Assembly (NCBI GenBank): GCA_964204605.1
Contig: OZ123195.1
Location: forward strand, 248,001 to 312,000
From: UBA961 sp014191195
GTDB lineage: Bacteria > Bacteroidota > Ignavibacteria > Kapaibacteriales > UBA961
Direction of reading: 5' to 3'
DNA: 64,000 nt
Shown: in pieces, positions 46,471 through 56,037 of the stretch
Layout of the letters: each line of letters begins with the position of its first letter
Numbering within the stretch: position 1 is the first letter of the stretch
Notes under the pieces: generated by a model
Database searches by the model: none
What the model was told of the DNA's origin: nothing
Seen by the model: the letters and a program-made list of their open reading frames with translations, nothing else
Position numbers and translations under genes: made by a program

Positions 46471-47979
46471 ATGAAATCTATGCCTAAATATCTAATTATC
46501 GCTGGAATTCTTGTATCAATGATATTCCAGAGCTTCCAATGTGCTTCACCAGAATTTACGGGAGCAAAATTGGCATATAATCAAAAAGATTATAAAAAAG
46601 CTGCTGATGGATATGAAAAAGAAATTACTAAAAACTCATCAAATGTTGAAGCGTGGTATTATTTAGCAGATTGCAATATCAAGCTAGCTAATTTTGCTAA
46701 AGCTGCTGAATATGCGTTAGAAGCTCAAAAAAGGGCAACAAAACCTGAACAAAAAGCTAAGTCCTCTGAACAAATCTTCTATATCTGGGCAGAATCATAT
46801 AATAAAGGTTCTATGCTTTATAATGGTTTTTTGGCATCAGATAAAAGTTCAGATATCAAACCAATGTTAGAATTCTTAAATCTGGCTGCTACATTGAAGC
46901 CAGAAAATACCGAACCTTTGTTCTTAATGGGTAATGCTTATGAGATAAAGGGCGATACAGTGAATGCAATTAACACTTATGAGCGTTGCTTGAATTATAT
47001 GTTGCTGTATTTTGACATCATGAAAGAACAAAATATTGTTATCGGGATGCCAAGAGAAGAAGCCTTGTCCAAGCTAGGAAAGCCAATAAGCACAAAAGCA
47101 ATGATTGATAATGATGGTGATTCATTAATAGTAGATAAGTTGGCAATAAATTCAAAAGATGTGTACTTGTGTTCCTTTAAGAAATCGGGTGGGAGAGCAA
47201 TAATTGATGGTTTAAGATCCAATTTACCAGATTCATGGTCAACTCAAGAAAAGGAAAGATATTTTTCAATCAACCTAAAACCATTGGTCAATCTTGCATA
47301 TCTCTATTATGGAAATAAAAATTACAATAAGTGTTTGCAGATAATAGAAGCGGCATTATCTGTAAATCCTAGTGATGATGAACTTTCTAGTTTAAAAATC
47401 CAAGTTTATGAAGATCAAGGAAAAACTGATCAAGTATTGAAATCTTTAGAAGTATCAATTAATAAAAGTCCTAATAATAAAATTTATCTAGAACAATATG
47501 CAAGATTATTAGCAAGACAAAAGAATTATGATCAAGCTATTACTTATTATGAAAAGGCATTAGGAATAGATCCTAAATTTGATATAGCTATATTTAATAT
47601 TGGTGCTTGTTATGTAAATAAAGCTGCTGAAGTTATTGATCAAGAACAGAAAAAAGTGGACGCTAATGCAAAGTATAAAACTGATGAGTCTAAATGTTAT
47701 CCATTCTTAAATAAAGCCGCAGATTATTTCACACAGTACAGATTAAATCCTGTGAATAAAGATAATTTAGGTGTCATTCAGCAATTGTCTGATATCTATA
47801 TTATCACGAGACAAAATGATAAATTTAAGGCTACAGTAACAGAATTAGAAGCATTAGAAGTAGCAAATCTTACAAATCCGATGTACTATGAATATATGGG
47901 TAAAGTTTATGCTAAACTTGGACAAAAAGATAAAGCAGATAAAGCATTTGGTATGTCTGATATGTTAAGAAAAAAATAA
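46471..47979 (+). CDS. TPR-repeat lipoprotein or exported protein
   Basis: 502 residues with an N-terminal signal segment ending QSFQCAS; Cys24 may be a lipobox cysteine although the preceding residues are atypical. TPR-like helices cover residues 30-110 (AKLAYNQKDYKKAADGYEK, NVEAWYYLADCNIKLANFAKAAEYA), 130-175 and 270-495 (NKIYLEQYARLLARQKNYDQAITYYEKALGIDP; NPMYYEYMGKVYAKLGQKDKA; each quoted loosely), about eight repeats, with a non-TPR insert near 185-250. Probably a periplasmic scaffold; the partner is unknown. Expressed from its own promoter and possibly with the DUF3467 gene 37 bases downstream. Confidence 0.82.
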   Translation: MKSMPKYLIIAGILVSMIFQSFQCASPEFTGAKLAYNQKDYKKAADGYEKEITKNSSNVEAWYYLADCNIKLANFAKAAEYALEAQKRATKPEQKAKSSEQIFYIWAESYNKGSMLYNGFLASDKSSDIKPMLEFLNLAATLKPENTEPLFLMGNAYEIKGDTVNAINTYERCLNYMLLYFDIMKEQNIVIGMPREEALSKLGKPISTKAMIDNDGDSLIVDKLAINSKDVYLCSFKKSGGRAIIDGLRSNLPDSWSTQEKERYFSINLKPLVNLAYLYYGNKNYNKCLQIIEAALSVNPSDDELSSLKIQVYEDQGKTDQVLKSLEVSINKSPNNKIYLEQYARLLARQKNYDQAITYYEKALGIDPKFDIAIFNIGACYVNKAAEVIDQEQKKVDANAKYKTDESKCYPFLNKAADYFTQYRLNPVNKDNLGVIQQLSDIYIITRQNDKFKATVTELEALEVANLTNPMYYEYMGKVYAKLGQKDKADKAFGMSDMLRKK

Positions 47980-48016
47980 TTATATCATTAATTTGGCAAT
48001 TTGGAGCTTATTATCC

Positions 48017-48316
48017 ATGGCAGAAAAAGAAGAACAGGCGCAGCATATAAGTATAGAATTAGGTGAGAAAGAAGCTGAAGGAATCTATTCAAATTTGGCG
48101 ATAATTCGTCATTCCCCAGCAGAATTTGTTATAGATTTTACTCGAATATTGCCCGATGTACCCAAGGCAAGAGTTCATGCAAGAATTATTATGACTCCAC
48201 AACATGCTAAAATGTTATTACATGCATTAACCGACAATTTGCTTCGATTCGAAGAAGATAATGGTGAAATATCTGTGGATGGTCAATCTCCATTTGACAC
48301 AAAACATGTTCACTAA
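48017..48316 (+). CDS. DUF3467 protein
   Basis: A 99-residue cytoplasmic protein of the DUF3467 family: ISIELGEKEAEGIYSNLAII, HSPAEFVIDF and RVHARIIMTPQHAKML are the conserved segments. Function unknown in all species. I choose the ATG at 48017, which has GGAG ten bases upstream, over the TTG at 47993. A terminator follows. Confidence 0.9.
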   Translation: MAEKEEQAQHISIELGEKEAEGIYSNLAIIRHSPAEFVIDFTRILPDVPKARVHARIIMTPQHAKMLLHALTDNLLRFEEDNGEISVDGQSPFDTKHVH

Positions 48317-48343
48317 TATATATGTGAAATATATAGATCATAT

Positions 48344-48377
48344 AAACCACGCTCTATTAAGGCGTGGTTTTTTATTT
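48344..48377 (+). terminator. Rho-independent terminator before the GH57 gene
   Basis: Stem AAACCACGC (48344-48352) with GCGTGGTTT (48362-48370), followed by TTTATTT. Confidence 0.92.
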
Positions 48378-48388
48378 AAGGCAGTATA

Positions 48389-50062
48389 ATGAAACATCCT
48401 GGTAAAGTAATTATCAATCTTCATACACATTTACCATATGTATTGCATCATGGCGATTGGCCTCATGGATCTGATTGGCTATGTGAAGCTGTGGCGGAAT
48501 GCTATCTACCACTTCTTACGATGTGTCATGAACTACTTGCCGATGGAATTACACCAAACCTATCTTTTGATATATCACCTATTCTTTGCGAACAACTTGA
48601 ACATCCGGATTTCGCCCCAATATTTATAGAATATTGTAATACTAAGATGGCACTGGCATTAAAAGATGCAGAAAAATTTATTGCGATGAAAGCTGACCCA
48701 CATCAAGTCTATTTAGCTCATTATTGGCATGAATGGTACTTAAGAAGGCAACATGAATTTGAACATTCATATAATTATTCTATCATCGCAAGCTTTAAAA
48801 AGCTTCAAGATGTGAATGCCATAGAAATTCTTACTTGTGCTGCAACTCATGGATATCTGCCATTGCTAGCTGAAGATAAAAGTGTTGCACTTCAAATAAG
48901 GGCTGCCAAAGATAATTATGTAAAACATTTTGGTATTTCTCCCAAAGGAACATGGATTCCTGAATGTGCATATCGGCCTTCTTATGAATGGAAAACATTA
49001 TTGGAACATGATACATATTCTGTTCCTACAAAAAGAAAAGGAATAGAAGAAATCCTTGGTCAAGAAGATTTGAATTACTTTTTCGTAGATCAACAATTAT
49101 TTACGAATGCTCAGATTGCTGATAAATTTCCAATGCATTCTTTACCAGAAGAATATCATTCATTAAGAACATTTAGAGTGCAATCTAAAGAAGCCCAAAC
49201 TGATAATATGCCTATAGCTTTTGCTAGACATCAAAATATTGCCTTAAAAGTTTGGAGTGGGGAAGATGGTTATCCAGGAGATGGAAATTATTTAGATTTT
49301 CATAAAAAACATGAACAATCTGCGATGAGATATTGGAGAGTAACCGATAATAAAACGGATATGCAATATAAAATGCTTTATAAACCTGATTGGGTTCATG
49401 AAAAAGTATCATTGCATGCTTATCATTTTATAAAATCAATAGAATCATTGATTAACAAATATCAGCATGCCACTGATAAACAAGCAATATTATGTTTGCC
49501 TTTTGATACAGAATTATTTGGACATTGGTGGTTTGAAGGTCCTCGATTCTTAAATGCCATAATAAGGGGTATATATCATTCTCCTTATATTTCTTTAGAA
49601 AAGTGTTCTACTATCATTAATGAAAATCATCAATCGGACATAGCAACATTGCCAGAAGGTTCATGGGGAGAGCATGGTAATCATGATGTATGGATAAATC
49701 CACAGACGATGTGGACATGGGAAAAAATATATGATGCTGAGTGTACTTTTTCTCAGTTAATGGATACATATCACAAAGACAATAGAAGTAAAATTCAAGA
49801 ACGATTATTATTACAAGCAATGCGTGAATTAATGCTTCTGCAATCATCGGATTGGCAATTTTTAATAACAAATGTTTCTGCTAAGGATTATGCAGAAATG
49901 AGATTTTCAAATCATTATTCTGATTTTAACATATTAGCTAATCTTATTGTTACATATGAAAAATCTAAACGTTTGCTTGCAGCAGATGCAAAAATGATTC
50001 AGCAAATCGAAGTGAGAAATGCGGTATTCCCAGAACTTAGATTGGATATGTGGTCTGATTAA
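48389..50062 (+). CDS. Glycoside hydrolase family 57, 1,4-alpha-glucan branching enzyme-type
   Basis: 557 residues, the usual size for GH57 branching enzymes. The GH57 (beta/alpha)7 barrel starts INLHTHLPYVLHHG with the first conserved His. The nucleophile motif GTWIPECAYRP places Glu192 where GH57 enzymes have their catalytic Glu, and LPFDTELFGHWWFEG puts the acid/base at Asp373. The C-terminal helical domain contains the Trp-rich LMLLQSSDWQFL segment of branching enzymes. It would introduce alpha-1,6 branches into glycogen. No other glycogen gene is adjacent. Overlaps the convergent amidohydrolase by four bases. Confidence 0.9.
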   Translation: MKHPGKVIINLHTHLPYVLHHGDWPHGSDWLCEAVAECYLPLLTMCHELLADGITPNLSFDISPILCEQLEHPDFAPIFIEYCNTKMALALKDAEKFIAMKADPHQVYLAHYWHEWYLRRQHEFEHSYNYSIIASFKKLQDVNAIEILTCAATHGYLPLLAEDKSVALQIRAAKDNYVKHFGISPKGTWIPECAYRPSYEWKTLLEHDTYSVPTKRKGIEEILGQEDLNYFFVDQQLFTNAQIADKFPMHSLPEEYHSLRTFRVQSKEAQTDNMPIAFARHQNIALKVWSGEDGYPGDGNYLDFHKKHEQSAMRYWRVTDNKTDMQYKMLYKPDWVHEKVSLHAYHFIKSIESLINKYQHATDKQAILCLPFDTELFGHWWFEGPRFLNAIIRGIYHSPYISLEKCSTIINENHQSDIATLPEGSWGEHGNHDVWINPQTMWTWEKIYDAECTFSQLMDTYHKDNRSKIQERLLLQAMRELMLLQSSDWQFLITNVSAKDYAEMRFSNHYSDFNILANLIVTYEKSKRLLAADAKMIQQIEVRNAVFPELRLDMWSD

Positions 50063-51591
50063 GTATTATGCGAAAATCTTCTTATACCTGCAGTGTATGT
50101 GGCTAATACTTGAATAGATTCTAATTCATCATTATTACATGTTTCTACATTCTTATCAATAATCGTGAAATCTGCATCAAACTTATGATGTAATTTTCCT
50201 CTCCTATAATCCATTCCACTTGATTCATGCGCCCATTGTGTATAAGATAAGATGGCTTGTTTTCGATGAATAATTTGTTCACTATGCCAAGCATGATCAG
50301 AGAGAAACGGAATTCTATTGCAAAAAGCAGAAATACCACTAAATGGATTTCCAGATTCTATTGGAAAATCCGATCCACCAGCAGGATGTAAACCTGTATC
50401 TATAAGAGTTTTCCAAGGATATGCATAGGAAGTTCTTTCTCCTAATCTACTTTCTGCCATTGATGCATCACTTATACAATGAATTGGTTGAATAGCTGTT
50501 TTAATTGAATGAAGGGAAATTCTGTGTATATCATTAGGATGAACAATTTGTGCATGTTCGATTCTAAGAATATCATCTTGGGAAGCATAGCCTTTCTGTC
50601 TTAAGCGTTCATACACATTAATTACCATTCTATTGGCAGCATCACCAATTGCATGTGTACTTATATTCCATCCAAATTCAAGCCCTTTTACTGCTTTTTC
50701 GAATAATTGCTCTTCTTGAAGTAAAAAAAGACCTTTCGTTTCTGCATCGGAGTATTGTTCTAATAATGCTGCGCCTCTGGATCCTAGAGCACCATCAGCA
50801 AAGAATTTAAGCCCTACTAGACGCATAAATTCTCCTCCGGCAGGCAAATATCCAAAAGTGCTCCATTCATCGTTTTGGGCTTTAATATATGATTGTATTC
50901 TAATTGGTAATGAACCAGATTCTGCCATTTCTAGATAATAAGGTAATAATGTTGGATGTACATCCATATCATGAACTTCTGTCAAACCAAGAGAGCTACA
51001 ATGATGTATAGCAGCTACAATATCTTTTTTAATTTGCTCGGGAGTTGATTCTGGAATACAATCTGCAACTAAGTTCATTGCATTATCAATTAAGATTCCA
51101 GTAGGGGATGAATCTTCCATAAGAATTGAGCCACCCAGTGGATGTGGAGTATCTATGGTTATCCCTGCTATTTCTAATGCTTTTGAATTCACCCATGCGG
51201 CATGGCCATCGGCTCTACGTAAATATACTGGTTGATCTGGAAAAGCTATATCAAGAATTTCTTTATGTGGAAAATGATTATGATCCCACAATTCTTGATT
51301 CCATCCATTACCAATTATCCAGCCTTGTGAATTATGTGCATATTGAAGGGCTTGTTGAACACATTCTTGGGCAGATATGGCAGAATATAAAGATAATCCT
51401 GTTAAAGTATTACCTAATCCATAAAGATGACAATGAGAATCTACTAATCCTGATAAGATCCATGCATGAGGGTAAAAATGAGTGCCTTGTTCAGAGATAA
51501 TTTCAACACCATGAGGGTTAGGATATATCGCAGCAATTCGTCCTCTTTCTACCAAAATAGTTGCTTGAATAGCATGCATAAGGTTGTACAC
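50059..51591 (-). CDS. Amidohydrolase, YtcJ-like metal-dependent hydrolase
   Basis: 510 residues of the amidohydrolase superfamily, YtcJ branch. The N-terminal metal site is GLVDSHCHLYGLG, followed by LRRADGHAAWVNSKAL, the LKFFADGALGSRGAALL strand, STHAIGDAANRMVINV, RIEHAQIV, and GGSDFPIESGNPFSGI near the C-terminus. Substrate unknown: relatives act on N-acyl or cyclic amide bonds. It is separated from the upstream ferredoxin by a strong hairpin and likely has low or independent transcription. Confidence 0.88.
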   Translation of the reverse strand: MYNLMHAIQATILVERGRIAAIYPNPHGVEIISEQGTHFYPHAWILSGLVDSHCHLYGLGNTLTGLSLYSAISAQECVQQALQYAHNSQGWIIGNGWNQELWDHNHFPHKEILDIAFPDQPVYLRRADGHAAWVNSKALEIAGITIDTPHPLGGSILMEDSSPTGILIDNAMNLVADCIPESTPEQIKKDIVAAIHHCSSLGLTEVHDMDVHPTLLPYYLEMAESGSLPIRIQSYIKAQNDEWSTFGYLPAGGEFMRLVGLKFFADGALGSRGAALLEQYSDAETKGLFLLQEEQLFEKAVKGLEFGWNISTHAIGDAANRMVINVYERLRQKGYASQDDILRIEHAQIVHPNDIHRISLHSIKTAIQPIHCISDASMAESRLGERTSYAYPWKTLIDTGLHPAGGSDFPIESGNPFSGISAFCNRIPFLSDHAWHSEQIIHRKQAILSYTQWAHESSGMDYRRGKLHHKFDADFTIIDKNVETCNNDELESIQVLATYTAGIRRFSHNT

Positions 51592-51593
51592 AT

Positions 51594-51651
51594 AAGAAAA
51601 ACCGATAATAATGTAAGTAGCAAATGCTGAGAATACATTGATTATCGGTTT
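51594..51651 (-). terminator. Long-stem terminator after the ferredoxin gene
   Basis: AAACCGATAATAATGTA (51599-51615) pairs with 51634-51651, with a one-base bulge, giving a ~17-base stem with an 18-base loop. On the minus strand it is followed by TTTTTCTTATG, so it ends the ferredoxin transcript just before the amidohydrolase ATG. Confidence 0.8.
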
Positions 51652-51667
51652 ATAAATAGATCAGATA

Positions 51668-52018
51668 TTAATTTCTTCTACGATTAGGATCGATAGTATC
51701 AAGGTATGATACTTTGCTAATAAGTTGCTCTTCTGTTTCAACATTATTTGCATCAGGTAAACAACAATCTACAGGGCACACTGCAGCGCATTGTGGTTCA
51801 TCATGAAATGTTTTGCATTCTGTGCATTTATCTGGAACGATATAATAATAATCAGCTTGCCAAAAATCACCTTTGAAATTTCCTGGCGATTGAGATTCTT
51901 CATACTTAGTATCACCTAGGCTCCATACTGTACCACCTTCATAAATAGCGGTATTTGGACACTCTGGTTCACATGCACCACAATTAATGCAATCATCTGC
52001 ATTTATATAGATAGCCAT
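51668..52018 (-). CDS. 2[4Fe-4S] ferredoxin, Chlorobi/Allochromatium-like
   Basis: 116 residues. The first cluster has Cys10, Cys13, Cys16 and Cys20 (CINCGACEPECP). The second has the asymmetric pattern CTECKTFHDEPQCAAVCP with an additional Cys pair in VDCC, the layout of Allochromatium and Chlorobium ferredoxins. A ~40-residue acidic and aromatic insert lies between the clusters, including FYYIVPDK-like YYYIVPDKC. Low-potential electron carrier, possibly for pyruvate:ferredoxin-type enzymes. 39 bases downstream of the DUF3127 gene, terminated by the hairpin that follows. Confidence 0.93.
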   Translation of the reverse strand: MAIYINADDCINCGACEPECPNTAIYEGGTVWSLGDTKYEESQSPGNFKGDFWQADYYYIVPDKCTECKTFHDEPQCAAVCPVDCCLPDANNVETEEQLISKVSYLDTIDPNRRRN

Positions 52019-52057
52019 AACAATAGTTTCCTTTAATTTTCAGAAAGTAAAAAAGCA

Positions 52058-52414
52058 TTAAAATGGAACATCATCATAATCAGATGTAGGAGGAATAGGT
52101 TCATTGTAACTGGTACTACCCATTGATTCACCACCTAATTTTTCAATTTTCCATGCATTGATATTTGTAATGTATACTTGACGTCCATCTTTGGTATTTA
52201 CAAGTTTACCACGCAAATCAAATGCCACTTTAATTGTATCGCCTTTTCTCATTGTATCTAATAGTTCACACTTATCTTGAACGGCTTGTAATTTTATATA
52301 TTCATTATACATGCCGCTACTTGTTTCTACTACAAATTCTCTTTTTTTGAATTTGTCTGTAACTTGTTGAGAATCAAATACCTCAAACAAAATACCCTGT
52401 AATTCATAAGCCAT
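52058..52414 (-). CDS. DUF3127 protein
   Basis: 118 residues, beta-rich: ELQGILFEVFDSQQVTDKF, KKREFVVET, a KLQAVQDKCELLD strand and GKLVNTKDGRQVYITNINAWKI match DUF3127, a short OB-fold-like family of Bacteroidota with unknown role. An acidic tail SDYDDVPF resembles the acidic C-terminal tip of single-stranded DNA-binding proteins, consistent with an OB-fold nucleic-acid binder; this is inference. It lies 17 bases after the coiled-coil lipoprotein gene. Confidence 0.88.
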   Translation of the reverse strand: MAYELQGILFEVFDSQQVTDKFKKREFVVETSSGMYNEYIKLQAVQDKCELLDTMRKGDTIKVAFDLRGKLVNTKDGRQVYITNINAWKIEKLGGESMGSTSYNEPIPPTSDYDDVPF

Positions 52415-52431
52415 AATTAACCTTTGTATAT

Positions 52432-53313
52432 TTATCGTTTATCAATAATGATCAAAAATTTCGATGTCCAAAAACGTATAGGATCTGTTATAGACATCGA
52501 ATTATTTCCTGAATTTTTTTCTAATAATTTGGGATTATGAGAAGAAATAATCTGAAACTTGTCTGGAATAGGTAAGCTTCTAGTAGAACGAATATCTACA
52601 CGAATAAAATCCTGTTCATTTAAATTTTTTGATGGAACATATGTTCCACCAATTCCAAGAAAACCAGTTCCTTCTTCTTCAATAATACCTTTTGTTTCTA
52701 AATCATTGGTTTTTTCAATGATATAATAGAAGGTATTCTTTTCATTCTCAATTCTATTTTTTTCTAAAGCTTCATTTTCTGCTGTTGATTTATAAGAATC
52801 TCTATCATTTTGTAATTGTTGAGTTTCTTGTTTTAATGCAGAAATTTCACTTTCCTTAGATGCAATTTGGTCTTGCATATCTGTAATCAATTTCTCTAAA
52901 GTACCTACTTGATTTGATAATTCTGAATTTTGATTATGAAGGGAATTAAGACGTTTGGTACTTTTTTTTAGATTGCTTTTTGATTCTTCTAATGATAATG
53001 ACAGCTGTTTGATTTTAGCAAGGATATCCGCTTTCTGATCACCAGATTCAGTAATTTTAACTTGTTCAAGGGCCGTGAAAAGTTCTGTAATATATTGGGT
53101 AGTATGCAGAAGCTCTGTCATGAGACGGTCTTTTTCTGCTACTAATTCTTTCATCTGAGCAAAATCTTCTAATAATTGTTCTTTTGATTTTGCTTTATCT
53201 TCTTCCAATGGCTCTGGTTTATCTTTATCAGAACATGAAGTAATGAAAACACTGCAAAAAAAACATAGTATTACAAGTATACCTGAAACTTTTACTATAT
53301 GTATTCTCTTCAT
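52432..53313 (-). CDS. Coiled-coil lipoprotein of unknown function
   Basis: 293 residues. The signal peptide ends with lipobox ITSC (Cys27), followed by a DKDKPEPLEEDK linker, so it is probably a lipoprotein. Residues ~45-190 form a long Lys/Glu/Gln-rich coiled coil with leucine heptads. The last ~90 residues form a compact domain with GFLGIGGTYVPSKNL and IRSTRSLPIPDKF, which I recognise from Bacteroidota coiled-coil lipoproteins without a known function. First gene of the unit lipoprotein - DUF3127 - ferredoxin; the -7 element at 53375 could drive it. Confidence 0.82.
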   Translation of the reverse strand: MKRIHIVKVSGILVILCFFCSVFITSCSDKDKPEPLEEDKAKSKEQLLEDFAQMKELVAEKDRLMTELLHTTQYITELFTALEQVKITESGDQKADILAKIKQLSLSLEESKSNLKKSTKRLNSLHNQNSELSNQVGTLEKLITDMQDQIASKESEISALKQETQQLQNDRDSYKSTAENEALEKNRIENEKNTFYYIIEKTNDLETKGIIEEEGTGFLGIGGTYVPSKNLNEQDFIRVDIRSTRSLPIPDKFQIISSHNPKLLEKNSGNNSMSITDPIRFWTSKFLIIIDKR

Positions 53314-53374
53314 TTTTACTTTTCCAATGGTATAAACATTAAAAAACGGAGTATAAGCATTGTATATATTTGTA

Positions 53375-53382
53375 CAAATCTA
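53375..53382 (-). promoter_or_regulatory. Candidate -7 element for the coiled-coil lipoprotein unit
   Basis: On the minus strand TAGATTTG, an exact TAnnTTTG and identical to the rrn -7 box, 62 bases before the ATG. No TTTG at the -33 position. Confidence 0.35.
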
Positions 53383-53417
53383 ATGATTTAATATCTATGA
53401 ATATCCATATGAAATAC

Positions 53418-55964
53418 TCAGCTTTTTTGTATTATCAGTTCTAGGCTACCTAAAACTTCATCTAATTTATGAATATCCTTTGCTCCAGCAGTTGCCATAT
53501 GTGGTTTGCCACCACCACCACCACCTAGTTTCTTTGCAATATCTCCAATAATTCTTCCAGCAGGATATTCTTTTGTTAAGTCATCTGTAACAATGCATAC
53601 TAAATTAATTTTATCCTCTATGATTGAAGACAAAACGCCGATCCCAGATTTGCCTAATAAAGTTCTCATATTGTCACCTAACATTTTCAATTCATCCATT
53701 GATAGCCTATCTGCTTTTACAGGTATTAGTTTGATAGACGTATGAGGTAAAAAGTGTGCTTGTTGAATAAGTTCTGATAGTTTAGATGATACTTCTTGGA
53801 CTTTTACGATTGATAATTCTTTCTCTAATGCTTTTAGAGACTCTTGTAATGAATCAATCGTGTGTTTTTCTGTTTCAATCGCAAGATGGAGATCAGCTAT
53901 ATACTGTACTATTCCAAATGATGTTATTGCTTCGATTCTTCGAATTCCAGATGCAATTGCGGACTCATTCAAAATGTGGAAATATCCTATATCAGATGAA
54001 TTCTGTACATGAGTACCCCCGCAAAACTCAGAAGAAAAGTGATCATCTATTGTTACTACTCTAACTGTATCACCATATTTATCACCAAAAAACATCTTTA
54101 CATGAGGAATTTCTTTTGCTTGATCAATGGGTAATTCTCTAGTCACTACTTCGATTCGCTCGCGAATTTTATCATTAACAAGTGCTTGAACTTCTTTTAT
54201 TTCAGAATGAGATACTTTCTGAATATGCGAAAAATCAAAACGTAGATATTCTGCAGAAACCAAAGAGCCAGATTGTTGAACATGATTACCTAAAACTCTT
54301 CTTAATGCTTCATGCAATAAATGAGTTGCAGAGTGATTCTTTTGAATATCCCATCTTCTATTGAAATCAACAGATAGAGTTGCTATAGGTTGATGTGGAG
54401 TGAGTATTTCTCTATCTGCAATATGAATAATTGCATTACCTTGCTTTTGGACATTTCTAATTGAATATATTTCTTGGTCAATTGTTATCGTGCCAAAATC
54501 TGATTGTTGTCCACCCATTTCTGCATAAAAAGGAGTAGTTTCTGTTATGATATGATTATCAGCATAATGAATAATATTACTGTGTGATTGCAAAGAAGTC
54601 CAGCCATCAAAGATCGTTTTAGAATCTGTAATATTACCTTCTACTTGTTGCAGAATTTGTTTTCTGGCATTTCTAGACCTTGCTTTTTGTTGGTCCATTA
54701 ATTCTTTAAATCCTGCTAAATCTAAAGAAAGACCTCTTTCTTTAGCAATTAATTCGGTTAAATCTGCAGGAAAACCAAATGAATCATACAGTAAAAAGAT
54801 ATCTGATCCATGAATTAATGTTTCTGAAGCATTTTTCAAGGAAATTTCAATTTCTTCAAATCTGTCTAAACCTCTGTCTAATGTTTGAAGAAAGCTTTCT
54901 TCTTCTGCTTTAATTACTCTTTTAATATGCTCTACATTCTGAGGAACTTCTGGGAATATATCACCCATTGTTTCTGAAATAATAGACGTTAACTTATAGA
55001 GAATAGGTTCTCTAAATCCTAAATTTCTGGCATATCTACAAGCTCTTCTTAAAATGCGCCTTAATACATAGCTACGCCCTTCATTACCAGGCATTGCTCC
55101 ATCAGCAATAGAGAATACTAAGGTTCTTATATGATCAGAGATTACTCTCATAGCAATACCAACTTTACTATCTAAAGACTTAGAATATTGTTCACCAGAC
55201 AACTGTTCTATTTTTCTGATGATAGGCATAAAAACATCTGTATCATAATTGGAATCAACATGTTGCATAATGGCACATATGCGCTCAAAGCCCATTCCTG
55301 TATCAACATGTTTTAACAATAAATCTTCTAAGGAACCATCTGGTTTTCGATTATATTGTATAAAAACAAGATTCCATACTTCGATTACTTCTGGCACACC
55401 CATATTAACTAATGGCCCACCAGATTTGTCGGGAGTTCTATCAAAATGTATTTCTGTACATGGACCACATGGTCCTGTTTCTCCCATTTCCCAAAAATTA
55501 TCTTTTTCATCACATCGATGAATATGTTCAATTGGTAGATATTCTTTCCATAATTCAAATGACTCATCATCTGTTCTGAACACAGTGGCATGTATTCTGT
55601 CTTTAGGTAATTTCCAAATGCTTGTTAATAACTCCCATGCAAAGGCAATTGCTTCTTTTTTATAATAATCTCCAAAACTCCAATTGCCAAGCATTTCAAA
55701 CAAAGTATGATGATAAGTATCATAACCAACTTCTTCTAAATCATTGTGCTTGCCAGAAACTCTAATGCATTTTTGTGTATCAGCACATCTAGTATAATCT
55801 CTAGTACCTGTTCCTAGAAAAACATCTTTAAACTGGTTCATACCAGCATTTGTGAATAGAAGTGTTGGGTCGCCATGGGGGACAACAGGTGCACTTTGGA
55901 CAATTTTATGTCCTTTAGAAGCAAAGAAATCTAAAAATGATTGACGTATTTGTCTGGAATTCAT
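53418..55964 (-). CDS. alaS: Alanyl-tRNA synthetase
   Basis: 848 residues, normal for AlaS. The N-terminal class II core has LLFTNAGMNQFKDVFLG, the KCIRVSGKHNDLEEVG motif, FEMLGNWSFGDYYKKEAI and GMGFERI. The editing domain has HSATHLLHEALR and the zinc motif FCGGTHV. The C-terminal DHHA1 domain is GGGGGGKPHMATAGAK. It charges tRNA-Ala, the tRNA found in the rrn operon. Starts 73 bases from the CrtC-like gene; no strong terminator is seen after its stop. Confidence 0.97.
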   Translation of the reverse strand: MNSRQIRQSFLDFFASKGHKIVQSAPVVPHGDPTLLFTNAGMNQFKDVFLGTGTRDYTRCADTQKCIRVSGKHNDLEEVGYDTYHHTLFEMLGNWSFGDYYKKEAIAFAWELLTSIWKLPKDRIHATVFRTDDESFELWKEYLPIEHIHRCDEKDNFWEMGETGPCGPCTEIHFDRTPDKSGGPLVNMGVPEVIEVWNLVFIQYNRKPDGSLEDLLLKHVDTGMGFERICAIMQHVDSNYDTDVFMPIIRKIEQLSGEQYSKSLDSKVGIAMRVISDHIRTLVFSIADGAMPGNEGRSYVLRRILRRACRYARNLGFREPILYKLTSIISETMGDIFPEVPQNVEHIKRVIKAEEESFLQTLDRGLDRFEEIEISLKNASETLIHGSDIFLLYDSFGFPADLTELIAKERGLSLDLAGFKELMDQQKARSRNARKQILQQVEGNITDSKTIFDGWTSLQSHSNIIHYADNHIITETTPFYAEMGGQQSDFGTITIDQEIYSIRNVQKQGNAIIHIADREILTPHQPIATLSVDFNRRWDIQKNHSATHLLHEALRRVLGNHVQQSGSLVSAEYLRFDFSHIQKVSHSEIKEVQALVNDKIRERIEVVTRELPIDQAKEIPHVKMFFGDKYGDTVRVVTIDDHFSSEFCGGTHVQNSSDIGYFHILNESAIASGIRRIEAITSFGIVQYIADLHLAIETEKHTIDSLQESLKALEKELSIVKVQEVSSKLSELIQQAHFLPHTSIKLIPVKADRLSMDELKMLGDNMRTLLGKSGIGVLSSIIEDKINLVCIVTDDLTKEYPAGRIIGDIAKKLGGGGGGKPHMATAGAKDIHKLDEVLGSLELIIQKS

Positions 55965-56037
55965 ATGAAGTATTGATATTAAGAGTGAATACTGTAAAAA
56001 TACTGAATTTGCTGGAAAGGTATAGAGCTTGATTGAC

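Noticed and set aside
53506..53745. Plus-strand frame beginning with a poly-proline run
   Set aside because: It is the antisense of the Gly-rich DHHA1 segment of alaS.
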